Assembly (NCBI GenBank): GCA_964586765.1
Contig: CAZPHN010000007.1
Coordinates: 1 to 64,000, forward strand
Length of the DNA: 64,000 nucleotides
Source of the DNA: UBA3263 sp964586765
Lineage (GTDB): Bacteria; Bacteroidota; Bacteroidia; Bacteroidales; Muribaculaceae
Direction of reading: 5' to 3'
A model generated the notes under the pieces. That model ran no database searches, had not been told where the DNA came from, and worked only from the letters and a program-made list of their open reading frames with translations. Positions within the stretch are counted from its first letter, which is position 1, and each line of letters opens with the position of its first letter. Made by a program: the position numbers and the translations under genes. Of this stretch, positions 8,147-16,721 are shown piece by piece.

Positions 8147-8185
8147 GGTTGGCTGCTCCCTCAAAGATTTTTTATCAATTTTTGC

Positions 8186-8215
8186 TTGCAGTTCCGATAA
8201 AAATAATTACATTTG
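8186..8215 (+). promoter_or_regulatory. Promoter of leader/BspA-like gene (copy A)
   Basis: TTG (8186-8188), 19-nt spacer, TACATTTG (8208-8215). Predicted transcription start is near 8221, giving a 5' UTR of about 367 nt that holds the structured leader. Confidence 0.7.
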
Positions 8216-8220
8216 CGCTG

Positions 8221-8587
8221 TTGATTGATGGCTGACAGAGGTCTGCTCCGAAGATTGACAAATAACTTTTTTTGAAAACGTATATCAACGTTCTTTCTTG
8301 TCTCGTTGAAATCTCGCAAATTTCTATCTCAGTCAAGAATGCAGCGACGGTAGACGTCTTATGTAGGTGTATATACTTATGTTTGTGGCATGGTGTGTGA
8401 ACGTCATTCTGCGAATTGTACATACATATATACGTGAGGTTCTATGCGTTGCTCGTTCCAACTGAGATGGGCAATGCGAGAGCCTCAACGAGTGGAGTGA
8501 GCTTCAGATATGGTCCTCACGTTTTCGCGTTTAATAAACCAAGACTAATGCCAAAGTAGTGGACCCGGCGGCACACATTTCGCACCA
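8221..8587 (+). promoter_or_regulatory. Structured 5' leader RNA, copy A (three-copy element)
   Basis: Intergenic region 7885-8587 holds repeats R2 and R1, a promoter and this leader. Helices seen: H2 8277-8281/8288-8292; H5 TTCTTG 8295-8300 with CAAGAA 8334-8339; a variable hairpin 8369-8375/8427-8433; H3 ACGTGAGG 8432-8439 with CCTCACGT 8515-8522; H4 8451-8459/8494-8502; and H1, joining the H5 loop (CTCGTTGA 8302-8309, CTCGC 8313-8317) to the H3/H4 loop (TCAACGAG 8485-8492, GCGAG 8476-8480). A 23-nt block (8550-8572, GCCAAAGTAGTGGACCCGG...) ends 15 nt before the ATG. Copies B and C keep each helix with different bases, which is strong evidence for RNA structure. Confidence 0.75.
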
Positions 8588-10879
8588 ATGAAAAAACTCT
8601 ACTATTTCAAACAGTTGTGGCTTCCACTTCTCTTATGCCTGTTGCCATTGTTCTCACACGCGCAAAGTGTAAAAATAAGCGGCTTCACATCCTCGGGAAC
8701 CTATAATGGTTATCCGCAGTTTGTAATTACCGGAGAACCTACCTCAATCTCAATCAGTTCCACGTCAGGACAGTTTGACTATGTATTTATTGATGACAAA
8801 CAAATTGATTATAATACGAGTAGCTATTGGTCCTCGTATACCTTGAAGGTAGCCAACTATAAAGATGGGGAATATCATAAACTACATTTGAGAAATTCTA
8901 ACACAAGTTACGGTACTTGCTATTTTAAAATTAAGGTACCTTCTCTTTACTATTCGCTATCAGGCAAGAGTGTTGATATCGCGGGAGCGGATAAAGATAT
9001 TGTCGTAGCAAATATTCCATCTGAATGTGAATTCAATGGACAAACATATCCGGTGACTTCGATAAGCAGTCGTGCATTCGAAAATTGCAAGAATTTGACC
9101 AGTGTCACAATCCCGAACTCCGTAACGTATATTGGCGACGACGCTTTCTATGGCTGCAGCAGTCTGACCAAAGCTGAATTTGCGAGCATTGAACATTTGT
9201 GTTCAATAAGGTTCGGAATCGGCTACGATGACAGAAATTGCTATGCAAATCCGCTCTATTATGCTCATCATTTATATGTATCTGGAGAAGAGGTTACGAA
9301 TTTAGTTATACCCAACTCCATTACTTCAATAAAAGACTATACCTTCCAAGGCTGTAGCGGACTGACTTCCGTAGAAATCCCAAACTCTGTAACTAATATT
9401 GGTAAGTTTGCTTTTTATGGAACAGGGCTGACCTCTATTACTATTCCGGAAAGCGTTACATTTATTGGCGGGTATGCTTTTTCTGATATCCAAAGTCTAA
9501 CCGATGTATATTTTTATGCGAAAAACTGTAGTACACGCGGTCGTTATGATGGTTGTCCTGATTCTGATAGTTATTGTTGGACCGTCGACCCTATACTCTC
9601 TTCATCTGTAAAGAATGTAGTCATCGGACAGGATGTAACTAAAATTCCTAATGGGATATTTAGATGGTGCAAAGAATTAACGTATGTTAATCTCCCCGAA
9701 GGAATAACATACATCGGGGAGGATGCCTTTTATGGATGTAACGGTTTGCAGATTGTCAATTTTGCCAGTCTTGAGAGCCTGTGTAATATGACAATATCAA
9801 GTAATCCTATTGCTTTGGCAAAAACCTCATTAATTGGCGGGAAAACAATTGCGGATATAGTGATACCAAACACAATCACAACAATCCCAAGCAATGTATT
9901 TAACGGATGTAATTCTCTTGCATCAGTGGTTATACCGGCATCTGTAACAACAATAAAAGACATGGCTTTCTTTTCTTGTAGCAATCTAACATCTGTTTAC
10001 TGTCTCTCAGATGTACCCCCAACCTTGGAATACGTAAATTTGTGGGATGATGATTTGGAGGAATCTTATGTGGAATGTAGGGTTTTCTCATATACAGGTG
10101 CAACACTATTTGTTCCACGAGGCAAGGTTTCTGCTTACCAAAGTAGTTCGTGGTCGAGGTTCTTTAAAAATATCGTTGAATTGGACAATATTTTAACTGT
10201 TGAAATCATTGGTAATGGTGTTGTTTTAAATGATTTGGCAAAAATTGATAACGGCAGTAAATATATTGGGTCAGATTTTGAATTCTATGTTTTACCTGAT
10301 AACGGCAACGTAGTTTCTTCTATTACTTTTGAGGGTCAGGATATTACAAGCAGTCTTGTCAATCATAAGCTGACAATTTCTGACTTCAAGGGCGACGGCG
10401 ACGGCGTGCTGAAGGTTGAGTTTGCGCCGGAGGCTGATGCTACGTTGGTAGTGAAAGGAGCTGATACTCACGCAATCCGTCATACTTACAAGGAGGGAAC
10501 AGAGGCTGTCGTTGAGCTGCAACCCGAAGAAGGCTGGAAAATCCACTCTGTCACTTATAATGGCGAGGATGTGACCGACCGACTCGAGAATAATGTGTTC
10601 ATGACTGAGCCGCTCCATGGCGAAAACAACCTTAACATGGTTCTTGTGAGCAACTCTACCGTTGACATTGAGGCTGTTAGTGAGGCTGACTCTCAGGTGC
10701 GGATTTCGGTTAATCGCAACACGGTTTCGATCATTGGACTTGATGATGATGAGCCTGTTAGCGTCTATGACGTCAGCGGTAAGACCATCTACACCGGTTT
10801 TGACCGCTCCGTGACCCTCAAATCCGGCGAAGCGTACATCCTGACCACCCCCTCCAAGACCTTCAAGGTAGCTATCTAA
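8588..10879 (+). CDS. BspA-like leucine-rich-repeat surface protein, 763 aa
   Basis: A signal peptide (residues 1-26, ending SHAQS) is followed by a beta domain with FDYVFIDDKQIDYNTSSYW (to about 120), then repeated LRR_5/BspA-type units such as VTIPNSVTYIGDDAFYGCSS and LTSVEIPNSVTNIGKFAFYG (about 130-520). A beta domain with GWKIHSVTYNGEDVTDR follows, and a C-terminal sorting-like module (VYDVSGKTIY...FKVAI). BspA-like proteins are displayed at the surface and in known cases bind host matrix proteins or other bacteria; that role is inference here. The last 208 residues differ at only about 7 positions from the protein at 48260-50446. The gene is preceded by the structured leader and flanked by R1/R2 repeats. 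Confidence 0.88.
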   Translation: MKKLYYFKQLWLPLLLCLLPLFSHAQSVKISGFTSSGTYNGYPQFVITGEPTSISISSTSGQFDYVFIDDKQIDYNTSSYWSSYTLKVANYKDGEYHKLHLRNSNTSYGTCYFKIKVPSLYYSLSGKSVDIAGADKDIVVANIPSECEFNGQTYPVTSISSRAFENCKNLTSVTIPNSVTYIGDDAFYGCSSLTKAEFASIEHLCSIRFGIGYDDRNCYANPLYYAHHLYVSGEEVTNLVIPNSITSIKDYTFQGCSGLTSVEIPNSVTNIGKFAFYGTGLTSITIPESVTFIGGYAFSDIQSLTDVYFYAKNCSTRGRYDGCPDSDSYCWTVDPILSSSVKNVVIGQDVTKIPNGIFRWCKELTYVNLPEGITYIGEDAFYGCNGLQIVNFASLESLCNMTISSNPIALAKTSLIGGKTIADIVIPNTITTIPSNVFNGCNSLASVVIPASVTTIKDMAFFSCSNLTSVYCLSDVPPTLEYVNLWDDDLEESYVECRVFSYTGATLFVPRGKVSAYQSSSWSRFFKNIVELDNILTVEIIGNGVVLNDLAKIDNGSKYIGSDFEFYVLPDNGNVVSSITFEGQDITSSLVNHKLTISDFKGDGDGVLKVEFAPEADATLVVKGADTHAIRHTYKEGTEAVVELQPEEGWKIHSVTYNGEDVTDRLENNVFMTEPLHGENNLNMVLVSNSTVDIEAVSEADSQVRISVNRNTVSIIGLDDDEPVSVYDVSGKTIYTGFDRSVTLKSGEAYILTTPSKTFKVAI

Positions 10880-10900
10880 TAGTATTAACATACACACTCC

Positions 10901-10938
10901 AACGGCAGCGGGATGAATATTTCCGCTGCCGTTTTTTT
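10901..10938 (+). terminator. Rho-independent terminator of the BspA-like gene
   Basis: AACGGCAGCGG (10901-10911) pairs with CCGCTGCCGTT (10923-10933), followed by a run of seven T. The paralogous gene at 48260 has a terminator of very similar sequence. Confidence 0.9.
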
Positions 10939-10949
10939 GCGCAATAGCC

Positions 10950-10967
10950 GGCGGCCGGGAGACCGCC
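10950..10967. repeat. R2-like dispersed hairpin variant
   Basis: GGCGGCCGGGAGACCGCC followed by TTTCC, a variant of the R2 hairpins, directly next to an R1 copy. Confidence 0.55.
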
Positions 10968-10978
10968 TTTCCAATTTG

Positions 10979-11077
10979 CTTGGGGGCGGCATGCGTCCTC
11001 GCATGCCGGAAATATCACCTTGAATCACCTGTTACCCAAATACTTACCGGCATGCGAGGACGCATGCCGCCCCCAAG
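10979..11077. repeat. R1 dispersed repeat, 99-bp variant
   Basis: Outer ends CTTGGGGGCGG and CCGCCCCCAAG. Each half is itself a hairpin (GGCATGCG-TCCT-CGCATGCC on the left, its near mirror on the right), with an unrelated AT-rich centre. Confidence 0.75.
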
Positions 11078-11098
11078 CAACCATGTCCCCCCATAAAG

Positions 11099-11135
11099 AA
11101 GGAACTGTCTAAACTTGTTAGACAGTTCCTTTATT
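11099..11135. terminator. Bidirectional terminator
   Basis: AAGGAACTGTCTAA (11099-11112) pairs with TTAGACAGTTCCTT (11118-11131). It ends the minus-strand 747-aa gene and may also backstop the plus-strand gene. Confidence 0.8.
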
Positions 11136-11152
11136 CTGGTAATTTGCGGTTT

Positions 11153-13396
11153 TTAGAAACGGACTTTTGAGGACTTGACGGTGCCGTCGGTCAGCATTAC
11201 GCGACGCACAGCCATCTGACCGGCGCGGGGAGTACCGATTTCGCGACCCTGCAGGTCGAAGTAGCTGACAGAGCTAATGTCTGAAGCAGCATCAGAGGTC
11301 TCAATTACGCGGATAGCGGTATCTTCACCGGCGAGAGTAACCTGAGAGCTCATGGTATCACGACCATAAACATAGTCGGTACGTACGCCAACATTCTTTA
11401 TATCTTCGCCAAATACCTTAACGGTCATGCTATTGCCGCTAAACGTGATATTTTCAACGGAGCTTGCAGCATATACAATATCAGTAGCGTTCTTGGTCAG
11501 ACCGGGATATTGAGCGGGAGTGAAGGTGTAGAGCTTTCCGTTAACGAAGATTGAGAAGTGGAAGTAGGTACTTAAGTCACCCTTGGTACCGATAGGAGTG
11601 CCGTTGGGAATCAGGACACCCGACTCGCCGCCGTAAGTGGTAGGGCAAGTAAATGTGATTTCAGCCGATGAGCCATCCTCAGCAAGAGTAAATTCACTGA
11701 TTTCAGGAGCGTCGACGCCCACAAAGTCAAGTTTACCGCCGGCTGTGGCGTAAGCCGAGGTACCGGAGTTAACGGGAGCACCGCCGGAGGTGAACAGGAC
11801 ACCTACAACGCGGAGTTTTTCAATATTCTGAACCGGATTTGTGTAGAATTGCTCAAGATTGCGAATTGAATTCAGGTCGAAGTCTTCAACATAGGTAATT
11901 TCGCCATATTGCGGGATTTCATCCGGAATGCCGGTAGTAACGCCATAGGGGTTGGGGAATGAAAGGACAACGTCGTTGAACTTCAAACCGGTTACAGCCG
12001 CCTTCTTGCCTACGAAAAGTTCATCAAGCAGTGTCACACCGGTGGGTGCTGAATTGTAGTAGTAGTTGCTCTGCGACCATGTGGGGTCCTCTAGTCCATC
12101 GGAAACAAGACAGGCACCTATGCGGTAGATGTTACCTTTCTGAGCCTCGGTAAAGCGCACCTTAGTAGTAGAACGGAGAATGGTTTTCTCCTCGTTTGCC
12201 CATGAGAGTTCAACTTCCACACAAGAGTTTGCGATTTTGGCGGCTTCCTTAGGCCAGAGCGACGGCAGATTACCCGGGTCGATAACCGCACCGCGGTTGA
12301 TTGCCGCACTGGGATAACCGGTAATACCTACAGGATACTGGTTCATAACAGCCATCGGGTCGCCGTTATGGTAAGCGAGACCGATGAAGGTATCGGGGAA
12401 GTCCATGTCGAGCTGCTCCATGGCGGCATAACCACGCGGACACCAGCCGCACCAGAGACCGGTGAACTCTTCAACCAACGGACGGTTTACAGCTACGAAA
12501 GGAGCGACGGCGAACTCGGCGGTAGCCTTGCTTTCGGGGCAGCTCACTCCGTTAGCTTTTTTCATGACAACCTCAAGGGTGTAAGTGCCGTTCTTTTCAG
12601 GAACCTCTACCTCGATTGTTGAGTTGACGTATGCGCCGAACGCAGCCTCAACGGGAGGATTCAGTTCCTTCACTACGGTAGCGGTCTTATCGCCGAGTTT
12701 GTATGTATATTCAACGGATTTCAGCTCATTGGTGCCGAAGTTGGAGAATTTGACCATCAAATCGGTCTTGGTTCCGCATACGGCGGCATACTTGGGATTA
12801 AGCGAAATGCCGGCGGCATCCGCAGCATAGGTACCCTCGAGCTTAACGACCATAGCACTGACGGCACCAAGGTCAGCAGACTTTGACATCCAGTTCAGTA
12901 CCGAACGGGTAGCATAGATATAAAGACCGTCAGTTTCCACTCCGGCAACAACCGCAATCGGCTTGCAATCAGGAGAAGCTGAAACGGCTTCGATAGGAAT
13001 GGTATAACCTACGTAGACACCCTCCTCAGTAATGGTATAAGGCTCGGAGAACGTGCAGGTAAGCATTCCATTCTTGAGAGTGGCGGGCTCGGTACAGATA
13101 TTTGCAACGTTGACCTTTTCTTTGCTATCGCGCTTAAGCTCAGTGGTCAGGAACGCGGTGCAATCGCCGAGCGTGTTAGTCGCGAGGTTAACGCTCACGG
13201 GCACAGACATCGACGTTACTTTGCTGCCTACAAGTCCGGGCTCATTGATACGGATTGCCACATTGACAGTCTCCTTCTTGTCATAGCCATAGCGCGAGGC
13301 TACATCGCCGGCGCGGTTATAGGTAAATTCAACGACTGAGGCATTAGCGGCTGCGGCGGCAGCCAATGCAACGAGTGTTGCGGTGATTTTCTTCAT
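11153..13396 (-). CDS. Omp28-like secreted protein with thioredoxin-fold domain, 747 aa
   Basis: Signal peptide MKKITATLVALAAAAAANA, beta-rich N-terminal domains, then RPLVEEFTGLWCGWCPRGYA near residues 305-325 with a CGWC pair, followed by FIGLAYHNGDPM and the ESFTN-like beta region, and a C-terminal YFDLQGREI module. It is collinear with the 745-aa protein at 5647-7884 along its whole length, so the two arose by duplication. It is the last gene of the 538-541-747 operon, 15 nt after the 541-aa gene. A thiol or redox role on secreted proteins is possible from the CxxC motif; the substrate is unknown. Confidence 0.8.
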   Translation of the reverse strand: MKKITATLVALAAAAAANASVVEFTYNRAGDVASRYGYDKKETVNVAIRINEPGLVGSKVTSMSVPVSVNLATNTLGDCTAFLTTELKRDSKEKVNVANICTEPATLKNGMLTCTFSEPYTITEEGVYVGYTIPIEAVSASPDCKPIAVVAGVETDGLYIYATRSVLNWMSKSADLGAVSAMVVKLEGTYAADAAGISLNPKYAAVCGTKTDLMVKFSNFGTNELKSVEYTYKLGDKTATVVKELNPPVEAAFGAYVNSTIEVEVPEKNGTYTLEVVMKKANGVSCPESKATAEFAVAPFVAVNRPLVEEFTGLWCGWCPRGYAAMEQLDMDFPDTFIGLAYHNGDPMAVMNQYPVGITGYPSAAINRGAVIDPGNLPSLWPKEAAKIANSCVEVELSWANEEKTILRSTTKVRFTEAQKGNIYRIGACLVSDGLEDPTWSQSNYYYNSAPTGVTLLDELFVGKKAAVTGLKFNDVVLSFPNPYGVTTGIPDEIPQYGEITYVEDFDLNSIRNLEQFYTNPVQNIEKLRVVGVLFTSGGAPVNSGTSAYATAGGKLDFVGVDAPEISEFTLAEDGSSAEITFTCPTTYGGESGVLIPNGTPIGTKGDLSTYFHFSIFVNGKLYTFTPAQYPGLTKNATDIVYAASSVENITFSGNSMTVKVFGEDIKNVGVRTDYVYGRDTMSSQVTLAGEDTAIRVIETSDAASDISSVSYFDLQGREIGTPRAGQMAVRRVMLTDGTVKSSKVRF

Positions 13397-13411
13397 TGAT
13401 TATAGATTGTT

Positions 13412-15037
13412 TTATTTGAAAATTTTAGTGGTTTTGACTACTCCGGAAGCGTTAACGGTACGCTTGATGAAGAAACCGCTGCCTTCCGCGCTCACTTTGC
13501 GTCCGCTCATGTCGAAATACTCGGTCAAGACTTCAGGATCGTCACTAACGTTGGCAATAGAATTTTCTTCCTGCTTTGGCTCAACGGCATATGCAATCTC
13601 GGAACGGAACTCACGGTCACCATCCTTATAGATTGCCTGAACACCGAGTGAATCAAATCCTTCGGGATAAATGACCATGCCATGCAGGTTATATTGTTCA
13701 AAAAATAAAATATCTCTGCCGTTGTTAAAACCATAAGGCAGATAGTCCTCGGTTTTGGTCAGACCATAATACTCATCGGGCTCGAAAGGATAAGGCTCAT
13801 CATCAATAACCAGACACCAGTAGAGCTTGTCCTTATCGAGAATCATCTTGCCGTCAGCCGAAATATTGAGCATATAGAAGTAAAGCGACGCGTGATACAT
13901 GCCTTCCGGCGGCAAAAATTCATCGATAATCGGTTTTGAAACCTGAATTTCGGCAGCGGGGTCCGGTTTGGTGATTGAGCATGCCTCTATGTATGTGAAC
14001 AAGCCCACCATTTCCTTGCCGGGAGCGAAACCGATGGGCACATCGCCAAGGGTCAGCTCCGTGATATCATCGTTGACAATAAATTCAAAGTCGCCGTCTC
14101 GCTGGGTCAGCGCATCGTAAACGCCATATTCGGGGTCATCAACCACCTCAACATCGCAGGGATAAACGTATACGCAGCTATTGAAATAGTCATCAACACC
14201 AAGATACTGACCTCCGGCAAAAACAGCTTTACCGTCCTTCAGCTCACCCTTGATGACACTTTCAGGCAGATCAACGTATATACCCGACATATAAATATCG
14301 GTACCATCTATTGCCACGTTGATTTTACGCGCCTGACTGCCGCTGATAAGGTTGTATTCCTCAATAGTCGCACCCTCGGGGAAGCCCATAGGTTCGGCGG
14401 TAAGCGGAGTGCATGACATCAGTACGTCGGCGATACCGTAGTAGTACCATCCGCCATCATCATACACAGCGTCGCCCATGTAGCAATCATGATAATCCGG
14501 CAGAAGGCTGAGACTGCCGTCCTCGCCAACCGAGTATTTGAGAACCTGTTCATTAGCCATTCTGCGAACGACGTTCTCGCCGTCGAAGGTCATTTTGTAA
14601 ATGACGGTGTAGTCTTCCTCCTGAGTATAGGAATAGATACCAAGAGCCTGAGGGAATTCGAATGTGGCGACGCCGTCTACTACCGTGCCGACCATATATG
14701 ACAGGGGGTAACCAGCCTGAGAAATCATCGGACCTACGTAGATTTTATCATCAAGAGTGGCAACTTTGGCGACAAAACCGTCGATTCGCTGCATAATTGA
14801 ATAGCCGGGCTCAATCATGATGGTGCAGCCACCGCTCTTGACCATGGTCTGGACCTCGGCACCCTCGGGAAGTGACGTGATAAGATTGAATGACGATGGC
14901 GCGGCAGGAGCCGTGATTTCAGTCAGTGGAGCCTTTGCGCGATGGGGAGCGCGCATGGGAGCCGCATAAACAGCTGACACTGACCCGGCGAGGGTCAGTG
15001 CAGCAGCTGCGATAATATTCTTGGTGTTCATAGTCAA
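13412..15037 (-). CDS. Secreted protein, paralogue of the 540/538-aa proteins, 541 aa
   Basis: The N-terminus has a signal peptide (MTMNTKNIIAAAALTLAGSV; the second Met could also start it). The body shares the plan of the 538- and 540-aa proteins: a TSLPEGAEVQTM-like start, a YMSGIYVDLPESVIKG-type segment mid-protein, and EGFDSLGVQAIYKDGDREFRS near the C-terminus, followed by YFDMSGRKV and a final KIFK. It sits between the 538-aa gene (24 nt upstream) and the Omp28-like gene (15 nt downstream). No catalytic motif is recognised. Likely exported and surface-associated. Confidence 0.72.
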   Translation of the reverse strand: MTMNTKNIIAAAALTLAGSVSAVYAAPMRAPHRAKAPLTEITAPAAPSSFNLITSLPEGAEVQTMVKSGGCTIMIEPGYSIMQRIDGFVAKVATLDDKIYVGPMISQAGYPLSYMVGTVVDGVATFEFPQALGIYSYTQEEDYTVIYKMTFDGENVVRRMANEQVLKYSVGEDGSLSLLPDYHDCYMGDAVYDDGGWYYYGIADVLMSCTPLTAEPMGFPEGATIEEYNLISGSQARKINVAIDGTDIYMSGIYVDLPESVIKGELKDGKAVFAGGQYLGVDDYFNSCVYVYPCDVEVVDDPEYGVYDALTQRDGDFEFIVNDDITELTLGDVPIGFAPGKEMVGLFTYIEACSITKPDPAAEIQVSKPIIDEFLPPEGMYHASLYFYMLNISADGKMILDKDKLYWCLVIDDEPYPFEPDEYYGLTKTEDYLPYGFNNGRDILFFEQYNLHGMVIYPEGFDSLGVQAIYKDGDREFRSEIAYAVEPKQEENSIANVSDDPEVLTEYFDMSGRKVSAEGSGFFIKRTVNASGVVKTTKIFK

Positions 15038-15061
15038 TCTAATGTAACGGATATGATGGAA

Positions 15062-16678
15062 TTACATGACAACCTTGCGGACTTTGCCGTTGGAGCGCAC
15101 AATGACCACACCCTTTGCGGAGCCATTGACCTTGCGACCACTGAGGTCGAACATCTCAACGGTACCGGCGGCAGCATTGATTTCGTCGATTGCGTCATCG
15201 GGGTCGTTGGGGTCTTCCTTCTTGACCTCAACGGTCACGATTTCGCTACGGTATACGTTGTCGCCGTCAATGTAGACGCCCTGAACGCCGATGGTTTCAA
15301 AGCCTTCGGGGTGGATAACTACGCCCTGCATCTTATTAGAGAATGCAAAGCCATACTGGGGAGTAACCTCGGTGTCGTCATAGCCATAGGGAATCTCATC
15401 GGTTGCGCCTGAAATGCTCGGGAATTCATCAGTGTCGAAAGTGAAAGGTTCGCCATCCAAGTAGATGCTGAAGTAAAGTTTCGACGGGTCGAGCAGGTTG
15501 ATGCCGCCGTAAACGTACGAGAGGCGGAACCAGAGCTCTGAAGCGTATGTGCCATCGCTCGGAGTAAACTCAACGTCGGTGGGAGCGGCAACCTCGATGG
15601 GTGCGCCGTCAGGCTTACCGATTGTGAAGTTCTCGAGCCAGCCAACGTGGTGGATTTCGCCGGTGGGAGTGGTGGTGAAGGAAATGTCCTGAACCTTGTT
15701 GATAATATTATGTTCGGCATCATACTTCATGGTAATGTTACCGGGAATACGCTGCAGGCTGCGCACAATGCCGTAGCCGGGCAGGTTGACGAGCTCGATG
15801 GTGACCGGAGCGGCATAAACGAGACCGCCGTATTCATCAAGACCGATAATCTGGGTTGAATCAAACACGAGGTCGTCACCTACAATCTGACCAACCATAA
15901 CTGCGTCGGGAGCCTTCACGCAAAGACCGCGGATATAGGCGTTCTCGGCATTAAAACCGACTTCGACGGTATAGCTGGCAAGTTCACTGATGTAGTTCCA
16001 TGTCTCCATCTGAACGTCATCGGGGATTACGGGGGTCAGATCCTGCTGCGGAACGATTGAGGTCAGCACGTCGCCACCCTTATAGTAGTTCCACTGACCG
16101 GCATAGTAGAAACCGAGTCCGAGATAAAGGTCCTTGTTCGAGGGAAGAGCCTCGAGAGTACCGTCATCGGCAATCTTGAACTTCAGTTCCTGAGCTTCGG
16201 CGGGAGTGAAGACGCTCTCCTTGGCAACGCCGGGAGCCAAAGGCTGATAACCATCGCCAATATCATAAGTGGTTGAGAAGAGTATTGCATAGTCATCGAA
16301 ATAGCCGGTGGGCGACGCAACGTCACTCTTTCGGTTGAAAGCCTGAGGGAACGAGAAAGTAACGATACCTTCCTCAACGGTGCCGACCATGTAGACGCTC
16401 TCTTCCATATATTCCATCATCGGCAGGATGTAAACCTGATTGAGAGAGAAAGCGACCTCACATGAGCGATGGGAGAATTCATCGGTAAAGATGGCAACAG
16501 AGCCGAACATATCTTCCACGGTGGAAGTGGTGCCGTTCTTGCCATAATTAACCGACACGGCACCTTCGGGTAAAGCCGTGATGGGAGCGAACTTACTCTC
16601 ATCGGGTGCGGGTACTGCCGCAAACGAACTGACGGTCATTGTCAGGACCGCAACTGCTGAAGTGTAGAATTTCTTCAT
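15062..16678 (-). CDS. Secreted protein, paralogue of the 540/541-aa proteins, 538 aa
   Basis: First gene of the three-gene secreted-protein operon. A signal peptide (MKKFYTSAVAVLTMTVSSFA) is followed by PAPDESKFAPITALPEGAV, then the family's repeated beta segments, including AYIRGLCVKAPDAVMVGQI and EGFETIGVQGVYIDGDNVYRS, and the C-terminal FDLSGRKVNG module ending KVVM. The shared segments with the 540- and 541-aa proteins show an ancient tandem duplication. Function is unknown. The upstream region holds the 16722-16744 element also found before the 745-540 operon, suggesting common control. Confidence 0.72.
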   Translation of the reverse strand: MKKFYTSAVAVLTMTVSSFAAVPAPDESKFAPITALPEGAVSVNYGKNGTTSTVEDMFGSVAIFTDEFSHRSCEVAFSLNQVYILPMMEYMEESVYMVGTVEEGIVTFSFPQAFNRKSDVASPTGYFDDYAILFSTTYDIGDGYQPLAPGVAKESVFTPAEAQELKFKIADDGTLEALPSNKDLYLGLGFYYAGQWNYYKGGDVLTSIVPQQDLTPVIPDDVQMETWNYISELASYTVEVGFNAENAYIRGLCVKAPDAVMVGQIVGDDLVFDSTQIIGLDEYGGLVYAAPVTIELVNLPGYGIVRSLQRIPGNITMKYDAEHNIINKVQDISFTTTPTGEIHHVGWLENFTIGKPDGAPIEVAAPTDVEFTPSDGTYASELWFRLSYVYGGINLLDPSKLYFSIYLDGEPFTFDTDEFPSISGATDEIPYGYDDTEVTPQYGFAFSNKMQGVVIHPEGFETIGVQGVYIDGDNVYRSEIVTVEVKKEDPNDPDDAIDEINAAAGTVEMFDLSGRKVNGSAKGVVIVRSNGKVRKVVM

Positions 16679-16721
16679 AAAAATAACACTTGGGCTTGGA
16701 GGTTTAAAATTATTTTAGCTG

